Assembly (NCBI RefSeq): GCF_900187105.1
Contig: NZ_LT906482.1
Coordinates: 1,550,001 to 1,614,000 of the forward strand
DNA length: 64,000 bases
Direction of reading: 5' to 3'
Source: Eikenella corrodens
GTDB lineage: Bacteria; Pseudomonadota; Gammaproteobacteria; Burkholderiales; Neisseriaceae
The notes beneath the pieces are model-generated. The model was given only the letters and a program-made list of their open reading frames with translations. It searched no databases and was not told where the DNA came from. The translations under genes and the position numbers were made by a program. Of this stretch, positions 25,556-33,623 are shown in pieces. Every line of letters starts with the position of its first letter. The first letter of the stretch is position 1.

Positions 25556-25917
25556 CGGCGGCCTTGTTTGGGTTCTGCAGCAACCGGTTTCCCGGCAAAG
25601 CCCTCGTTTGAATTTCGTTTAGGTTATGTTTTCAGATAGCCTCAAAGAGATGGGTTGGTGTGGATGTGCCAGCCTTTTGTTTTGTCTGCCTTCCTCAATT
25701 TTCAGGTAGCCTTCGGTAGGGCAGCGGCCGGATATAAGCCGCCTGCGCCAACGTTCAGGCTACCTGAAACCGCCCGGTTCAAACTTGCCCCGACCTCCCG
25801 TTGTCCATTAAAATAACGTGCTTCCGGCAGGCAGCACCGCCCGCGCCGAAGCACGTTTTGCCCCGCTTAGAAAGCCGCGAAACGTGTTTTTTTATCCCCC
25901 GCATCCGGACACCAATC
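25556..25917. promoter_or_regulatory. carA upstream region with promoter-like sequence and leader hairpin
   Basis: Degraded and intact uptake sequences lie at about 25629, 25699 and 25758. A sigma-70-like pair TTGCCC (25785-25790) and TAAAAT (25809-25814) has an 18-base spacer. Directly after it a strong hairpin pairs AACGTGCTTC (25815-25824) with GAAGCACGTT (25848-25857), extended by three more pairs past a bulge, and is followed by TT. If transcribed from further upstream it could act as an attenuator of carA; if the promoter above is used, its left arm would be at the transcript start. Neither is proven. Confidence 0.45.
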
Positions 25918-27051
25918 ATGACCACTCCCGCCCTTCTCGTTCTCGCTGACGGCAGCGTATTTCACGGCACATCAATCGGTTACGAAGGTTCGACTTCCGG
26001 CGAAGTCGTGTTCAACACTTCCATGACCGGCTATCAGGAAATCCTGACCGACCCGTCCTACTGCAAACAAATCGTTACCCTCACCTACCCCCACATCGGC
26101 AATACCGGCACCAACGCCGAAGACGAAGAAAGCCGCAGCGTTTATGCCGCAGGCTTGATTATCCGCGACCTGCCGCTGCTGCACAGCAACTTCCGCGCCT
26201 CCGAAAGCCTGCATGACTATCTGGTGCGCAACAAAACCGTCGCCATCGCCGACATCGACACCCGCCGCCTGACCACGCTGCTGCGTGAAAAAGGCGCACA
26301 AGGCGGCGCGATTCTGACTGGCGCGGACGCCGCGGTTGAAAAAGCGCGAGAACTCATCGCCGCGTTCGGCAGCATGGTCGGCAAAGACTTGGCAAAAGAA
26401 GTTTCCTGCACAGAAGCCTACGAATGGACCGAAGGCGAATGGGCGTTGGGCAAAGGTTTCGTTACTCCTGCCGAACAACCGTTCCACGTTGTTGCCTACG
26501 ATTTCGGCGTAAAAACCAACATCTTGCGTATGCTCGCCGCACGCGGCTGCCGCCTGACCGTCGTCCCCGCCCAAACCAGCGCGGAAGACGTGTTGGCACT
26601 CAACCCCGACGGCGTATTCCTCTCCAACGGCCCCGGCGACCCCGAGCCTTGTACCTACGCCATCGAAGCCGTGCAAAAACTGATGGCAAGCGGCAAACCC
26701 ATCTTCGGCATCTGCTTGGGACACCAGCTCATCAGCCTAGCCATCGGCGCAAAAACCCTGAAAATGCACTTCAGCCACCACGGCGCAAACCACCCCGTGC
26801 AAGATTTGGATAGCGGCAAAGTCGTCATCACCAGCCAAAACCACGGCTTCGCCGTCGATGCCGACACCCTGCCCGCCAACGCAAGGATTACCCACAAATC
26901 CTTGTTCGACAACACCTTGCAAGGCATCGAGCTGACCGACAAACCCGTGTTCTGCTTCCAAGGCCACCCCGAAGCCAGCCCCGGCCCGCAAGATGTCGGT
27001 TATCTGTTTGACCGGTTTATCCAAAATATGCAAGCCGCCAAACAAGCTTAA
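25918..27051 (+). CDS. carA: Carbamoyl-phosphate synthase small (glutaminase) subunit
   Basis: The subunit has 377 residues from the ATG at 25918 ([12 protein letters not shown]). It hydrolyses glutamine and passes ammonia to CarB to make carbamoyl phosphate for arginine and pyrimidine synthesis. The N-terminal small-chain domain ([25 protein letters not shown]) and the class I glutaminase domain are complete: nucleophile Cys in FGICLGHQL, and the His-Glu pair in [11 protein letters not shown]. carB is not adjacent. Codon choice differs from neighbours (many GTC valine codons where most genes here use GTG). The gene contains no eikDUS and is followed by a non-Eikenella uptake-like sequence, which suggests import from another Neisseriaceae. 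Confidence 0.97.
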   Translation: MTTPALLVLADGSVFHGTSIGYEGSTSGEVVFNTSMTGYQEILTDPSYCKQIVTLTYPHIGNTGTNAEDEESRSVYAAGLIIRDLPLLHSNFRASESLHDYLVRNKTVAIADIDTRRLTTLLREKGAQGGAILTGADAAVEKARELIAAFGSMVGKDLAKEVSCTEAYEWTEGEWALGKGFVTPAEQPFHVVAYDFGVKTNILRMLAARGCRLTVVPAQTSAEDVLALNPDGVFLSNGPGDPEPCTYAIEAVQKLMASGKPIFGICLGHQLISLAIGAKTLKMHFSHHGANHPVQDLDSGKVVITSQNHGFAVDADTLPANARITHKSLFDNTLQGIELTDKPVFCFQGHPEASPGPQDVGYLFDRFIQNMQAAKQA

Positions 27052-27093
27052 TCATCAAGCACACATATCAATCAATTAAAAGGAAAAATCCAG

Positions 27094-27225
27094 ATGAAAA
27101 GAATCGTTTTATGCGCTGTTTTGCTGGGTACTTTGTCTGCCTGCAACACCCTGCACTCTGCCGCGCGCGATGCCAACACTGCCGTTCAGGCGTGGAACGA
27201 GGATTATCAAAAGCAGCACCGCTAA
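27094..27225 (+). CDS. Very small lipoprotein (entericidin-like size)
   Basis: A 43-residue product: a lipoprotein signal (MKRIVLCAVLLGTLSAC) with lipobox LSAC and lipidated Cys17, then a 26-residue helical, charged tail (about NTLHSAARDANTAVQAW and on). The Shine-Dalgarno AAGGAAAAA precedes the ATG. It lies 42 bases after carA and ends 21 bases before a terminator, so it is probably read with carA. Size and layout resemble entericidin/small cell-envelope lipoproteins, but no family is firmly recognised. Confidence 0.65.
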   Translation: MKRIVLCAVLLGTLSACNTLHSAARDANTAVQAWNEDYQKQHR

Positions 27226-27245
27226 TCCCCGCGCGAGAGCGAAAG

Positions 27246-27280
27246 CAGCCTGAAATGTAAATCACATCAGGCTGTTTTTT
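27246..27280 (+). terminator. Terminator with non-Eikenella uptake-like arms
   Basis: CAGCCTGA (27246-27253) and TCAGGCTG (27267-27274) form the base, ATGT/ACAT the top, and six T follow (27275-27280). The left arm reads AAGCAGCCTGAA, which matches the kingDUS core (GCAGCCTGAA) and not eikDUS. Confidence 0.85.
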
Positions 27281-27305
27281 CTGCAACACACACCAGAAAA
27301 CAAAC

Positions 27306-27680
27306 ATGAAATACAGCATGCTCATCCTCTGCCTGCTCATCAGCAGCCCGGTTTTCGCCAAAGACGAGCCCGTTAATTTGAAAAGCATCAGCCAAATGGG
27401 AGCAGATATGGTGGATTCTGCCACTCAAGGCATTTATGAAACCCTAGCCACAGGCAGCCGCAATATTGCCGGCCGCCACTGTGCCTTCCCCACCAATCAG
27501 GCTGAAATGCAACGTTTTAGCATCGAACCCTGCCTGCATCAGCCTGCTTTTGCCGGTGCCCGCCAAACCGAACGCGCCCTCCGGCAGAAAGAACCGCAGA
27601 TCAGCGAAGGCGGTCGCGAGGTGCAAAATCTGTCTGATCAAATTATTGATAGTTTGGGGCTACGGCCTTTTGTGGAATGA
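27306..27680 (+). CDS. Predicted periplasmic protein of unknown function
   Basis: The 124-residue protein has a Sec signal peptide (MKYSMLILCLLISSPVFA, cleavage after FAKD expected near residue 18). The mature part has two Cys (in RHCAFP and EPCLHQ) that could form a disulfide, and an amphipathic, charged C-terminal half (RQTERALRQKEPQISEGGREVQNLSDQI shortened). No family is recognised. It starts 26 bases after the preceding terminator. It is followed by an eikDUS hairpin shared with modC. Confidence 0.6.
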   Translation: MKYSMLILCLLISSPVFAKDEPVNLKSISQMGADMVDSATQGIYETLATGSRNIAGRHCAFPTNQAEMQRFSIEPCLHQPAFAGARQTERALRQKEPQISEGGREVQNLSDQIIDSLGLRPFVE

Positions 27681-27693
27681 ATAAATGGCGAAA

Positions 27694-27731
27694 AGGCTAC
27701 CTGAAACCATTTTTCGGTTTTCAGGTAGCCT
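27694..27731. terminator. Bidirectional eikDUS terminator between the periplasmic-protein gene and modC
   Basis: AGGCTACCTGAA (27694-27705) and TTCAGGTAGCCT (27720-27731) have A-rich and T5 flanks on both sides and sit between convergent genes. Confidence 0.8.
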
Positions 27732-27754
27732 TTTTATAACCATTAGCACAGCGT

Positions 27755-28444
27755 TTAGCCGGACACGCCGTATGCCAGCCGGCCGGCCGACATATGCGCC
27801 ACTTCCTGCGCGAGGATTTCGCTATCTTCCGGATCGTGGGTGATGAGCAGCATGGGGATATCTAGCTCCTGCTGCAAATCCAGCAGCCATTGCCGCATGC
27901 GGTTGCGCAGGCCGATGTCGAGGGCGGAAAAGGGTTCGTCCAGGAGCAGCCAGCGCGGGCTGGCGATGCAGGCACGGGCGAGGGCGGTGCGCTGGCGCTG
28001 GCCGCCGGAGATTTGGTACGGATAGTGTGCGGCCAGGGCAGTGAGCTGCATTTTGTCCAGCCAAAATTCGGCCAGCCGCACGGCTTGCTTTTGCGGCGGG
28101 GTGCGCCAGCCGTGGCGCAGGCCGAAGGCGATATTTTGCGCCACCGTAAGGTGCGGGAACAGGGCGTAATCCTGAAACAGCAGCCCGGCCTGCCGCTGTT
28201 GCGGCGGCAGCCACAGCCGCTTGTCGGTGTCGCCGTAGCATGTGCCGCCAATGCGCACATGCCCGGCCTGCGGGTGCAATAGCCCGGCCAGCAGCTGCAA
28301 AGTGAGGCTTTTGCCCGAGCCGGATTCGCCCACGATGGCCAGCCGTTTAGCTTGGCTTTGACAGCGGCAATTCAGTTCAAAAGTCTGCCCGCCGCCGACA
28401 AGGCGCGTATGGAAGGCGAAATCGAAAACCGGTGTGCCGCTCAT
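27755..28444 (-). CDS. modC: Molybdate ABC transporter ATPase ModC (short form)
   Basis: This ATPase subunit of the molybdate importer shows the Walker A GESGSGKS, Q-loop region LLFQDYALFPHLTV, ABC signature SGGQRQRTALARA, Walker B LLLDEPF and switch His (LLITHDPED). It has only 229 residues and stops after the ATPase domain; typical ModC (about 350 residues) has a C-terminal TOBE/Mop molybdate-binding domain that is absent here. Its start codon overlaps the modB stop (ATGA). By position and partners it is the ModC of this locus, but sequence alone would also allow a generic sulfate/molybdate-type ATPase. Confidence 0.88.
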   Translation of the reverse strand: MSGTPVFDFAFHTRLVGGGQTFELNCRCQSQAKRLAIVGESGSGKSLTLQLLAGLLHPQAGHVRIGGTCYGDTDKRLWLPPQQRQAGLLFQDYALFPHLTVAQNIAFGLRHGWRTPPQKQAVRLAEFWLDKMQLTALAAHYPYQISGGQRQRTALARACIASPRWLLLDEPFSALDIGLRNRMRQWLLDLQQELDIPMLLITHDPEDSEILAQEVAHMSAGRLAYGVSG

Positions 28445-29112
28445 GCTTTATCCTTTGCTTTGGCCAGATGGTTCACGCTCCACAACACGGCCACACACAC
28501 CGCCGAAATCAGGATTACCAACTTGGTGGCCAGCGCGTCGTCGCCGGCCTGCACGGCTTCATATACCGCGATGGAGAGGGTTTGCGTTTGGTTGGGGATG
28601 CTGCCGGCAATCATCAGCGTGGCGCCGAATTCACCTAACGCGCGGGCAAAGGCCAGAAGCAGGCCGGCCAAAATACCGCGCCAGGCCAAAGGCAGCGTAA
28701 CCCGCAAAAACACCGCCCATTCGCCCAAGCCGAGCACCCGCGCTGCCTGCTCCAGCTGCGGGTTGACTTCTTCAAACGCCGCCCGCGCCGGCTTGCACAC
28801 CAGCGGGAAGGTAACCGCCGTTGCTGCCAACACCGCGCCCTGCCAGGTGAAAATCAGGCTGATGCCGAAATATTCCTGCAATAGCTGCCCGAGCACGCCG
28901 TTGCGCCCGAACAGCACCAACAGGTAGTAGCCCATCACGGTGGGCGGCATCACCATTGGCAGCGTGAGCACCACATCTAGCAGGTTGCGCCCGGGAAAGC
29001 GGCAGCGCGCCAGCAGCCAGCCCACGGCCACGCCCAGCACGAGGTTCAGCCCGCTCGCCCAAAAAGAGACTTTCAGCGAGAGCAGCAGTGCGGGCAATAC
29101 GTCTTGAAACAC
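28441..29112 (-). CDS. modB: Molybdate ABC transporter permease ModB
   Basis: The most likely start is the GTG at 29112 (first residues Val-Phe-Gln-Asp, read as Met), preceded by AAAGGAA at a good distance; this gives 223 residues, the usual ModB length. The upstream extension to 29250 is not permease-like. Five to six hydrophobic helices and the EAA loop (EQAARVLGLGEWAVFLRVTLPLAWRGI, given here in part) that contacts ModC are visible. Motif LPMVMPPTVMGYYLL is typical. It is cotranslated with modC by a 4-base overlap. Confidence 0.92.
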   Translation of the reverse strand: MFQDVLPALLLSLKVSFWASGLNLVLGVAVGWLLARCRFPGRNLLDVVLTLPMVMPPTVMGYYLLVLFGRNGVLGQLLQEYFGISLIFTWQGAVLAATAVTFPLVCKPARAAFEEVNPQLEQAARVLGLGEWAVFLRVTLPLAWRGILAGLLLAFARALGEFGATLMIAGSIPNQTQTLSIAVYEAVQAGDDALATKLVILISAVCVAVLWSVNHLAKAKDKA

Positions 29113-29312
29113 ACAGATTCCTTTGAAATAGCGTAATAATTGGTGGTGGAATGGAGAGATGGCTTGAGACTGCACAATATGGTTTGTGAGCCATTGCAAA
29201 TTGGGTTTAGGCAGCCTGCCAATTTTTAGCTGGCAGCGTAGGTTTTGCAACCATCAGAGGCTACCTGAAACTTGGCAGGAGCAGATTTTATACCTGCCTG
29301 CTGCTATGCCAA

Positions 29313-29351
29313 AGGCTACCTGAAAGCGTTATTCTACTTTTCAGGTAGCCT
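29313..29351 (-). terminator. eikDUS inverted pair between modA and modB
   Basis: AGGCTACCTGAA (29313-29324) and TTCAGGTAGCCT (29340-29351) lie 20 bases after the modA stop and 200 bases before modB. This hairpin could reduce modBC expression relative to modA, as is common for binding-protein-first operons. Another single eikDUS is at about 29259. Confidence 0.7.
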
Positions 29352-29370
29352 CTTTTCCTACAATTTCGGT

Positions 29371-30129
29371 TTAGCGTCTAGCCGGGTTGAAGCCGTATTT
29401 CTGCAAAATGCGGTTGCCTTCGCGCGAGCGGATGAAGTCTAAGTAGCGAGCGGCTTCGGCGGCATCTTTGCTGGAAGCGGTCACGGCAATCGCGTAGGAC
29501 ACCGGTTTTTCCAGCGGTACGGCGCGTACGATGCGCACTCGGTCGCGGATCAGCATGGCATCGGTGCGGTATACAAAGCCCGCATCCACTTCACCGCGCG
29601 ACACATAATCCAGCGCCTGGCGCACGTTTTGGGTGGAAATCATTTTGCCTTCCACCGCTTGCCACAGGCCGGCTTTTTCCAGTGCGGCTTTAGTGTAGCG
29701 GCCGGCCGGCACGCTGGCGGGGTTGCCCACGGCCACACGCTGCACCTGCGGTTTGCTCAAATCTTGCAGGGTGTTCACGCGCACGGCGGCGTTTTGCGGC
29801 TGAATCAGCACCAAGTCGTTCATGGCGAAAGTGCGGCGGCTGGCGGGAGCGATTACCTTGGCTTCGGCAGCCTTATCCATGGTTTCTTGGTCGGCAGTGG
29901 CCAGCACATCCACCGGCGCACCCTGCACCAGCTGTTGCAGCAACACGCCGGAAGCGGCGGTGTTCAAACGGATTTGCGTGTCGGGGTGGGCACGGCTATA
30001 GGCAGTGTTGATTTCCTGGAACGCTTCTTTCAGGCTGGCGGCGGCGGAAACGGTAATTTCTTTGGCTGAGGCCGACAGGGCGGCACAGGCTAGGGCTAGC
30101 ATGAGGGCAGTTTGGCTGAAACGGCGCAT
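29371..30129 (-). CDS. modA: Molybdate-binding periplasmic protein ModA
   Basis: This 252-residue type II periplasmic binding protein has a signal peptide (MRRFSQTALMLALACAALSASA). Family landmarks: ITVSAAASLKEAFQEI with the oxyanion-contacting Ser residues, the LNTAASGVLLQQLVQGAPVDVLATAD segment (given in part), and late GEVDAGFVYRTDA. The last is the binding-site region typical of ModA. It is the first gene of modA-modB-modC. No ModE site was recognised upstream. Confidence 0.93.
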   Translation of the reverse strand: MRRFSQTALMLALACAALSASAKEITVSAAASLKEAFQEINTAYSRAHPDTQIRLNTAASGVLLQQLVQGAPVDVLATADQETMDKAAEAKVIAPASRRTFAMNDLVLIQPQNAAVRVNTLQDLSKPQVQRVAVGNPASVPAGRYTKAALEKAGLWQAVEGKMISTQNVRQALDYVSRGEVDAGFVYRTDAMLIRDRVRIVRAVPLEKPVSYAIAVTASSKDAAEAARYLDFIRSREGNRILQKYGFNPARR

Positions 30130-30210
30130 TTGTTTTCTCTTTTAGGTGGTGTAAATAGCAGCCCAAGCATAAGGGCTACCTGAAGCGCGCGAAATTCTAG
30201 CAACGGCTGC

Positions 30211-30262
30211 TTAGCGGGCAATAGTTCTTTCGGTTTATGCCGAAAGAACTATTAGCGGGCAA
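30211..30262. repeat. 28-bp perfect palindrome flanked by 11-bp direct repeats
   Basis: AATAGTTCTTTCGG (30220-30233), a 6-base loop and CCGAAAGAACTATT (30240-30253) form a perfect hairpin. The direct repeat TTAGCGGGCAA occurs at 30211-30221 and 30252-30262, overlapping both ends. It lies in the modA/tsaC gap (30130-30502), which otherwise shows only a degraded eikDUS at about 30312 and a possible -10 TACAAT near 30460. Confidence 0.8.
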
Positions 30263-30502
30263 GTAAAGGAAATTGGTCAGGGGCAAGCGGGTGCGGAAGA
30301 GTGCAAACGGCGGGCTACCTGAAAGTCGATACAGCGAAAACGAGATTTCCGGAGGAGGGCGCGTTTCTGCGGAGCTAAAACGAGGTCTTTGCAGGAAGAC
30401 GAGCTGCTGCGAAACCCAAACAGGATAGCAACACGGTAAACAGCCTGCCGGTTTCAGATTACAATACCGCTTTTCATCCCGCATAAGCATCCCGCAAGAA
30501 TC

Positions 30503-31069
30503 ATGTTCCCACGAATCCTTTCCGCTGCTGCCGCCCGAGGGTTGCGCGCGCACCTGCGCCGTGGCGGCTTGGTGGCCTATCCTACGGAATCCAGCTACGG
30601 CTTGGGCTGCCTGCCCACGCATCGCCGTGTCTTGCGCCGGCTGATGCAGCTGAAAAAGCGGCCACAGCATAAAGGATTGATTGTTATCGGCAATGATTTG
30701 AAGCAGCTTGAGCCGTTGCTGCAAAGGCTACCTGAAAACCAACGCCGGCTGGCGCAAAGTACTTGGCCGGCGGCGGTCACGTTTTTATTTGCGGCAGCCG
30801 ATAGCGTGCCGGCGCTGTTGCGCGGGCGCGGGCGGGAAAAACTGGCGGTGCGCGTGCCGGCACATGATGGGGCCCGCCGCTTGTGTGCGCTGTTGGGCAC
30901 GCCGCTGGTGTCCACTTCGTGCAACCGCAGCGGACGGCGGGCTTTGCGGCATCAGCGCGAGGTGCGGCGCTGCTTTGGAAGGGATGTGTATGTGGTTAAC
31001 GGCCGCTGCGGCGGATCGAAGCGGCCGAGCCGGATTGTGGATGCGCAGAGCGGGGTGTATTTGCGCTAG
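30503..31069 (+). CDS. tsaC: Threonylcarbamoyl-AMP synthase TsaC (YrdC/Sua5 family)
   Basis: The protein has 188 residues, the size of the single-domain bacterial TsaC. It makes threonylcarbamoyl-AMP from threonine, bicarbonate and ATP for the t6A modification at position 37 of ANN-decoding tRNAs. Motifs: LVAYPTESSYGLGC, the KKRPQHKGLIVI lysine/arginine motif, TWPAAVTF and STSCNRSG. It is followed within a few bases by an eikDUS terminator. An eikDUS also codes Arg-Leu-Pro-Glu inside the gene near 30725. YciO-type paralogy is possible but the short length and motifs favour TsaC. Confidence 0.9.
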   Translation: MFPRILSAAAARGLRAHLRRGGLVAYPTESSYGLGCLPTHRRVLRRLMQLKKRPQHKGLIVIGNDLKQLEPLLQRLPENQRRLAQSTWPAAVTFLFAAADSVPALLRGRGREKLAVRVPAHDGARRLCALLGTPLVSTSCNRSGRRALRHQREVRRCFGRDVYVVNGRCGGSKRPSRIVDAQSGVYLR

Positions 31070-31099
31070 AGGCTACCTGAAAGTTGTTTCAGGTAGCCT
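31070..31099 (+). terminator. eikDUS inverted pair, terminator of tsaC
   Basis: AGGCTACCTGAA (31070-31081) and TTCAGGTAGCCT (31088-31099) are separated by 6 bases, starting one base after the tsaC stop. Confidence 0.8.
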
Positions 31100-31180
31100 T
31101 TATCCTTCTTTGCCAATTCGGCAGCGGTTTGCTATAAGGCAATCTATAGTTGATTAAAAATAATAAACAATGAGGTAGCT

Positions 31181-33457
31181 ATGCGTTTGGGCGGGTTGTG
31201 CTGTTGGGTGACGGGTGTGCTGCTGGCTTTTTTGTTGCCGGCAGCACATTTTGTTGCCGTTGCCTCAGCTTCGGCGCTGCTGCTCGCCCTGATTGGCTGC
31301 TTCCGGCGCGCCCGTGGGGCGTGGTGGCTGCTGTGCGGGCTGCTTTACGGCGTGTGGCGGGTGCAGTTGGCGCTATCGCAGCAGTGGCCGGCGGAACCGG
31401 AGTTTCAACGGGTGCGGCTGGATTTTCAGGTAGCCTCGGTGGCGGAGGCATCGGCGCAGTCGGTGCGGTTTGAGGCTTGGGCACAAACGGAAGCGGGGGC
31501 GCGGTTTCGGCTGCTGGTGACCGACCGGTATTTGCGCGAGTGGCGGCCGGGCAGCCGCTGGCGGATGACGGTTCGGGTGCGGCCTACGGTGGGCGAGCGC
31601 AATGAAAACGGCTTCGACCGCGAGGCTTGGGCGTTGAGCCAGCATATCGACGGCATAGCTTCGGCTGCCCGCGAGCGGGTGGAACTGCCGCCGGACACGG
31701 GCTGGCAATCGCGTTGGCAAAACTGGCGCTACGAGCGGCAGCAGGCTTGGCAGCAGGCGGCGGAAAGCTACCCGAACGGGGCAGCGCTGATGCGGGCTTT
31801 GGGCGGCGGCGGATACGGCGGGCTGGCGGATGAGCATTGGCAGGCGTTTCGGGTGTTGGGCATCAATCATCTGATTAGCGTGTCGGGGCTGCACATCGGT
31901 ATGGTGGCGCTGGCGGCAGCGTATTTGGCGCGGCTTTTTCTGCTGCGCCTGCCGATGGCCGAGCCGCGACGCTGGTATTTGGCGGCGGGCTTGGCAGCGG
32001 CTTTGTTTTATTCGGCCTTGGCCGGCTTCGGCGTGCCGATTCAGCGCAGTTTGCTGATGCTGGCGGTGTTTGCCTGGCAATGGTATCGGCGCGGCAGCCC
32101 TGCGCCGTGGCGGGCTTGGTGGCAGGCTTTGGCCGTGGTGCTGCTGTTCGACCCGCTCTCGGCTTTGGGCGTGGGCTTTTGGTTTTCCTTCGGCGCGGTG
32201 GCGGCGCTGATTTGGGTGGCACAAGGGCGGCTGGAGGCCATGCCGGATGACGATGCACTAGAAGGCGGCTGGCTGCGTACGGCCAAGCATTCCGGCAAAT
32301 GGCGCATCGCGCTGCGTGCCCAATATGCGGCCACGCTGTTGGGGTTTTGGCAGGCCGGGCAGGTATTCGGCACCGTGCCGCTGGCCGCGCCTTTGGCCAA
32401 TGCGCTGCTGATTCCGTGGTTTTCCTGGGTGTTGGTGCCGCTAGCTTTGCTGGCGGTGCTGCTGCCGTTTGAAGGCTACCTGAAAATGGCGGCTGCCATC
32501 AGCGAATACACCATGGGCGCGGTGGTGTGGGCGGGCGGCATCGTGCCCACCGGCGCACTGGCGCATTTGCCGCCGCTGTTTTGGCTGGCCGTGTTGGCCG
32601 CGCTGGCGGTGTGGCTATTACCGCGCGGCCTGGGATTGCGGCCTTGGGCGGCGCTGGTGTTGGCGGCATCCTGCCTGTATCGCACGCCCGCGCCGGAGCA
32701 CGGCACGGCGGCGGTGCGGATTGTGGACGTAGGGCAGGGGCTTGCCTTGCAGGTGCGCACGCAAAACCATTGGCTGCTGTTCGACACCGGCACGGCAGGG
32801 GCGGCACAGACGCAGCTGGTGCCCAACCTGCTGGCGCAGGGGCTGCCGCCGCCCGATGTGCTGGTGCTCTCGCATCACGATGCCGACCACGACGGTGGCT
32901 TCCCCGCCGTTCAGGCAGCCTTTGCGCCGCACAAACTGTATGCCGGCCAGCCGGAAGCCTATGCCGGCGCAGCCGAATGGTGCGCCGGCGGCACCACGTG
33001 GGAATGGGACGGCGTGTATTTTGAATTCCTCACCCCGCCGCGAAACCCCGAAGCCGATGACAACGAACAAAGCTGCGTGTTGCGCGTGTTGGCCAACGGG
33101 CAGGCCGTGCTGGCGGGCGGCGATTTGGGCATCGCGGGCGAGCGCTGGCTGGTGGGCACATATGGCGATTCGCTGCACAGCCAATTATTGGTGCTGGGGC
33201 ACCACGGCAGCCGCTCTTCATCTGATTCGGCCTATCTGAATACCGTGGCGCCTGAAGCAGCGGTGGCGGCCAACGGTTTTGCCAACCCCTACGGCCACCC
33301 CGCCGCCATTGTGCGGCACCGCCTCTCCGCCCACCGCATCCGGCTCTACACCACCGCCCGCAGCGGGCAGCTGGATTTCGTGCTGGGGCAGGGCGGGGCA
33401 ATGCAGCCGCAGTGCTTGGGCAGGAGGTTTTGGCAGCGCAAGCCGTTTGAGGAATGA
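31181..33457 (+). CDS. comEC: DNA internalisation competence protein ComEC/Rec2 (ComA of Neisseria)
   Basis: This 758-residue inner-membrane channel carries transforming DNA into the cytoplasm. Hydrophobic N-terminal helices lead into an OB-like periplasmic part with the eikDUS-coded LDFQVAS. The ComEC competence domain with the signature LISVSGLHIGMVALAAAYLAR (in part) and many helices follows. The C-terminal metallo-beta-lactamase-like domain has LSHHDADHDGGFP and LVLGHHGSRSSS. All three domains are intact. Two eikDUS copies lie in the coding sequence (about 31424, 32472), and one site at 32910-32921 equals the simDUS variant. Its presence fits a naturally transformable organism. Confidence 0.95.
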   Translation: MRLGGLCCWVTGVLLAFLLPAAHFVAVASASALLLALIGCFRRARGAWWLLCGLLYGVWRVQLALSQQWPAEPEFQRVRLDFQVASVAEASAQSVRFEAWAQTEAGARFRLLVTDRYLREWRPGSRWRMTVRVRPTVGERNENGFDREAWALSQHIDGIASAARERVELPPDTGWQSRWQNWRYERQQAWQQAAESYPNGAALMRALGGGGYGGLADEHWQAFRVLGINHLISVSGLHIGMVALAAAYLARLFLLRLPMAEPRRWYLAAGLAAALFYSALAGFGVPIQRSLLMLAVFAWQWYRRGSPAPWRAWWQALAVVLLFDPLSALGVGFWFSFGAVAALIWVAQGRLEAMPDDDALEGGWLRTAKHSGKWRIALRAQYAATLLGFWQAGQVFGTVPLAAPLANALLIPWFSWVLVPLALLAVLLPFEGYLKMAAAISEYTMGAVVWAGGIVPTGALAHLPPLFWLAVLAALAVWLLPRGLGLRPWAALVLAASCLYRTPAPEHGTAAVRIVDVGQGLALQVRTQNHWLLFDTGTAGAAQTQLVPNLLAQGLPPPDVLVLSHHDADHDGGFPAVQAAFAPHKLYAGQPEAYAGAAEWCAGGTTWEWDGVYFEFLTPPRNPEADDNEQSCVLRVLANGQAVLAGGDLGIAGERWLVGTYGDSLHSQLLVLGHHGSRSSSDSAYLNTVAPEAAVAANGFANPYGHPAAIVRHRLSAHRIRLYTTARSGQLDFVLGQGGAMQPQCLGRRFWQRKPFEE

Positions 33458-33461
33458 GGGT

Positions 33462-33499
33462 TTCAGGTAGCCTGTTGGTGGATTGAGAGGCTACCTGAA
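33462..33499 (+). terminator. eikDUS inverted pair, terminator of comEC
   Basis: TTCAGGTAGCCT (33462-33473) and AGGCTACCTGAA (33488-33499) lie 4 bases after the comEC stop. A further single copy lies at about 33579, just upstream of dnaE. Confidence 0.75.
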
Positions 33500-33623
33500 A
33501 ATCTTGCCGCTACTTCATCACTCGCCCGCGTTCAGCAGCCGTTTGCGGTACAATGTGCGCCCTTCCTGTTTCCAATCAGGCTACCTGAAAGCGCGTAGCC
33601 CAACCCCTCCGCAAGCCCGAAAT

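Noticed and set aside
30197-30724. Minus-strand frame of 175 codons across the modA/tsaC gap
   Set aside because: It overlaps the start of tsaC, has no family features, and its sequence follows repeats and the palindrome.
32910-32921. TTCAGGCAGCCT inside comEC, identical to the simDUS complement
   Set aside because: It differs from eikDUS by one base and lies in coding sequence, so a point change or chance is as likely as import from a simDUS species.
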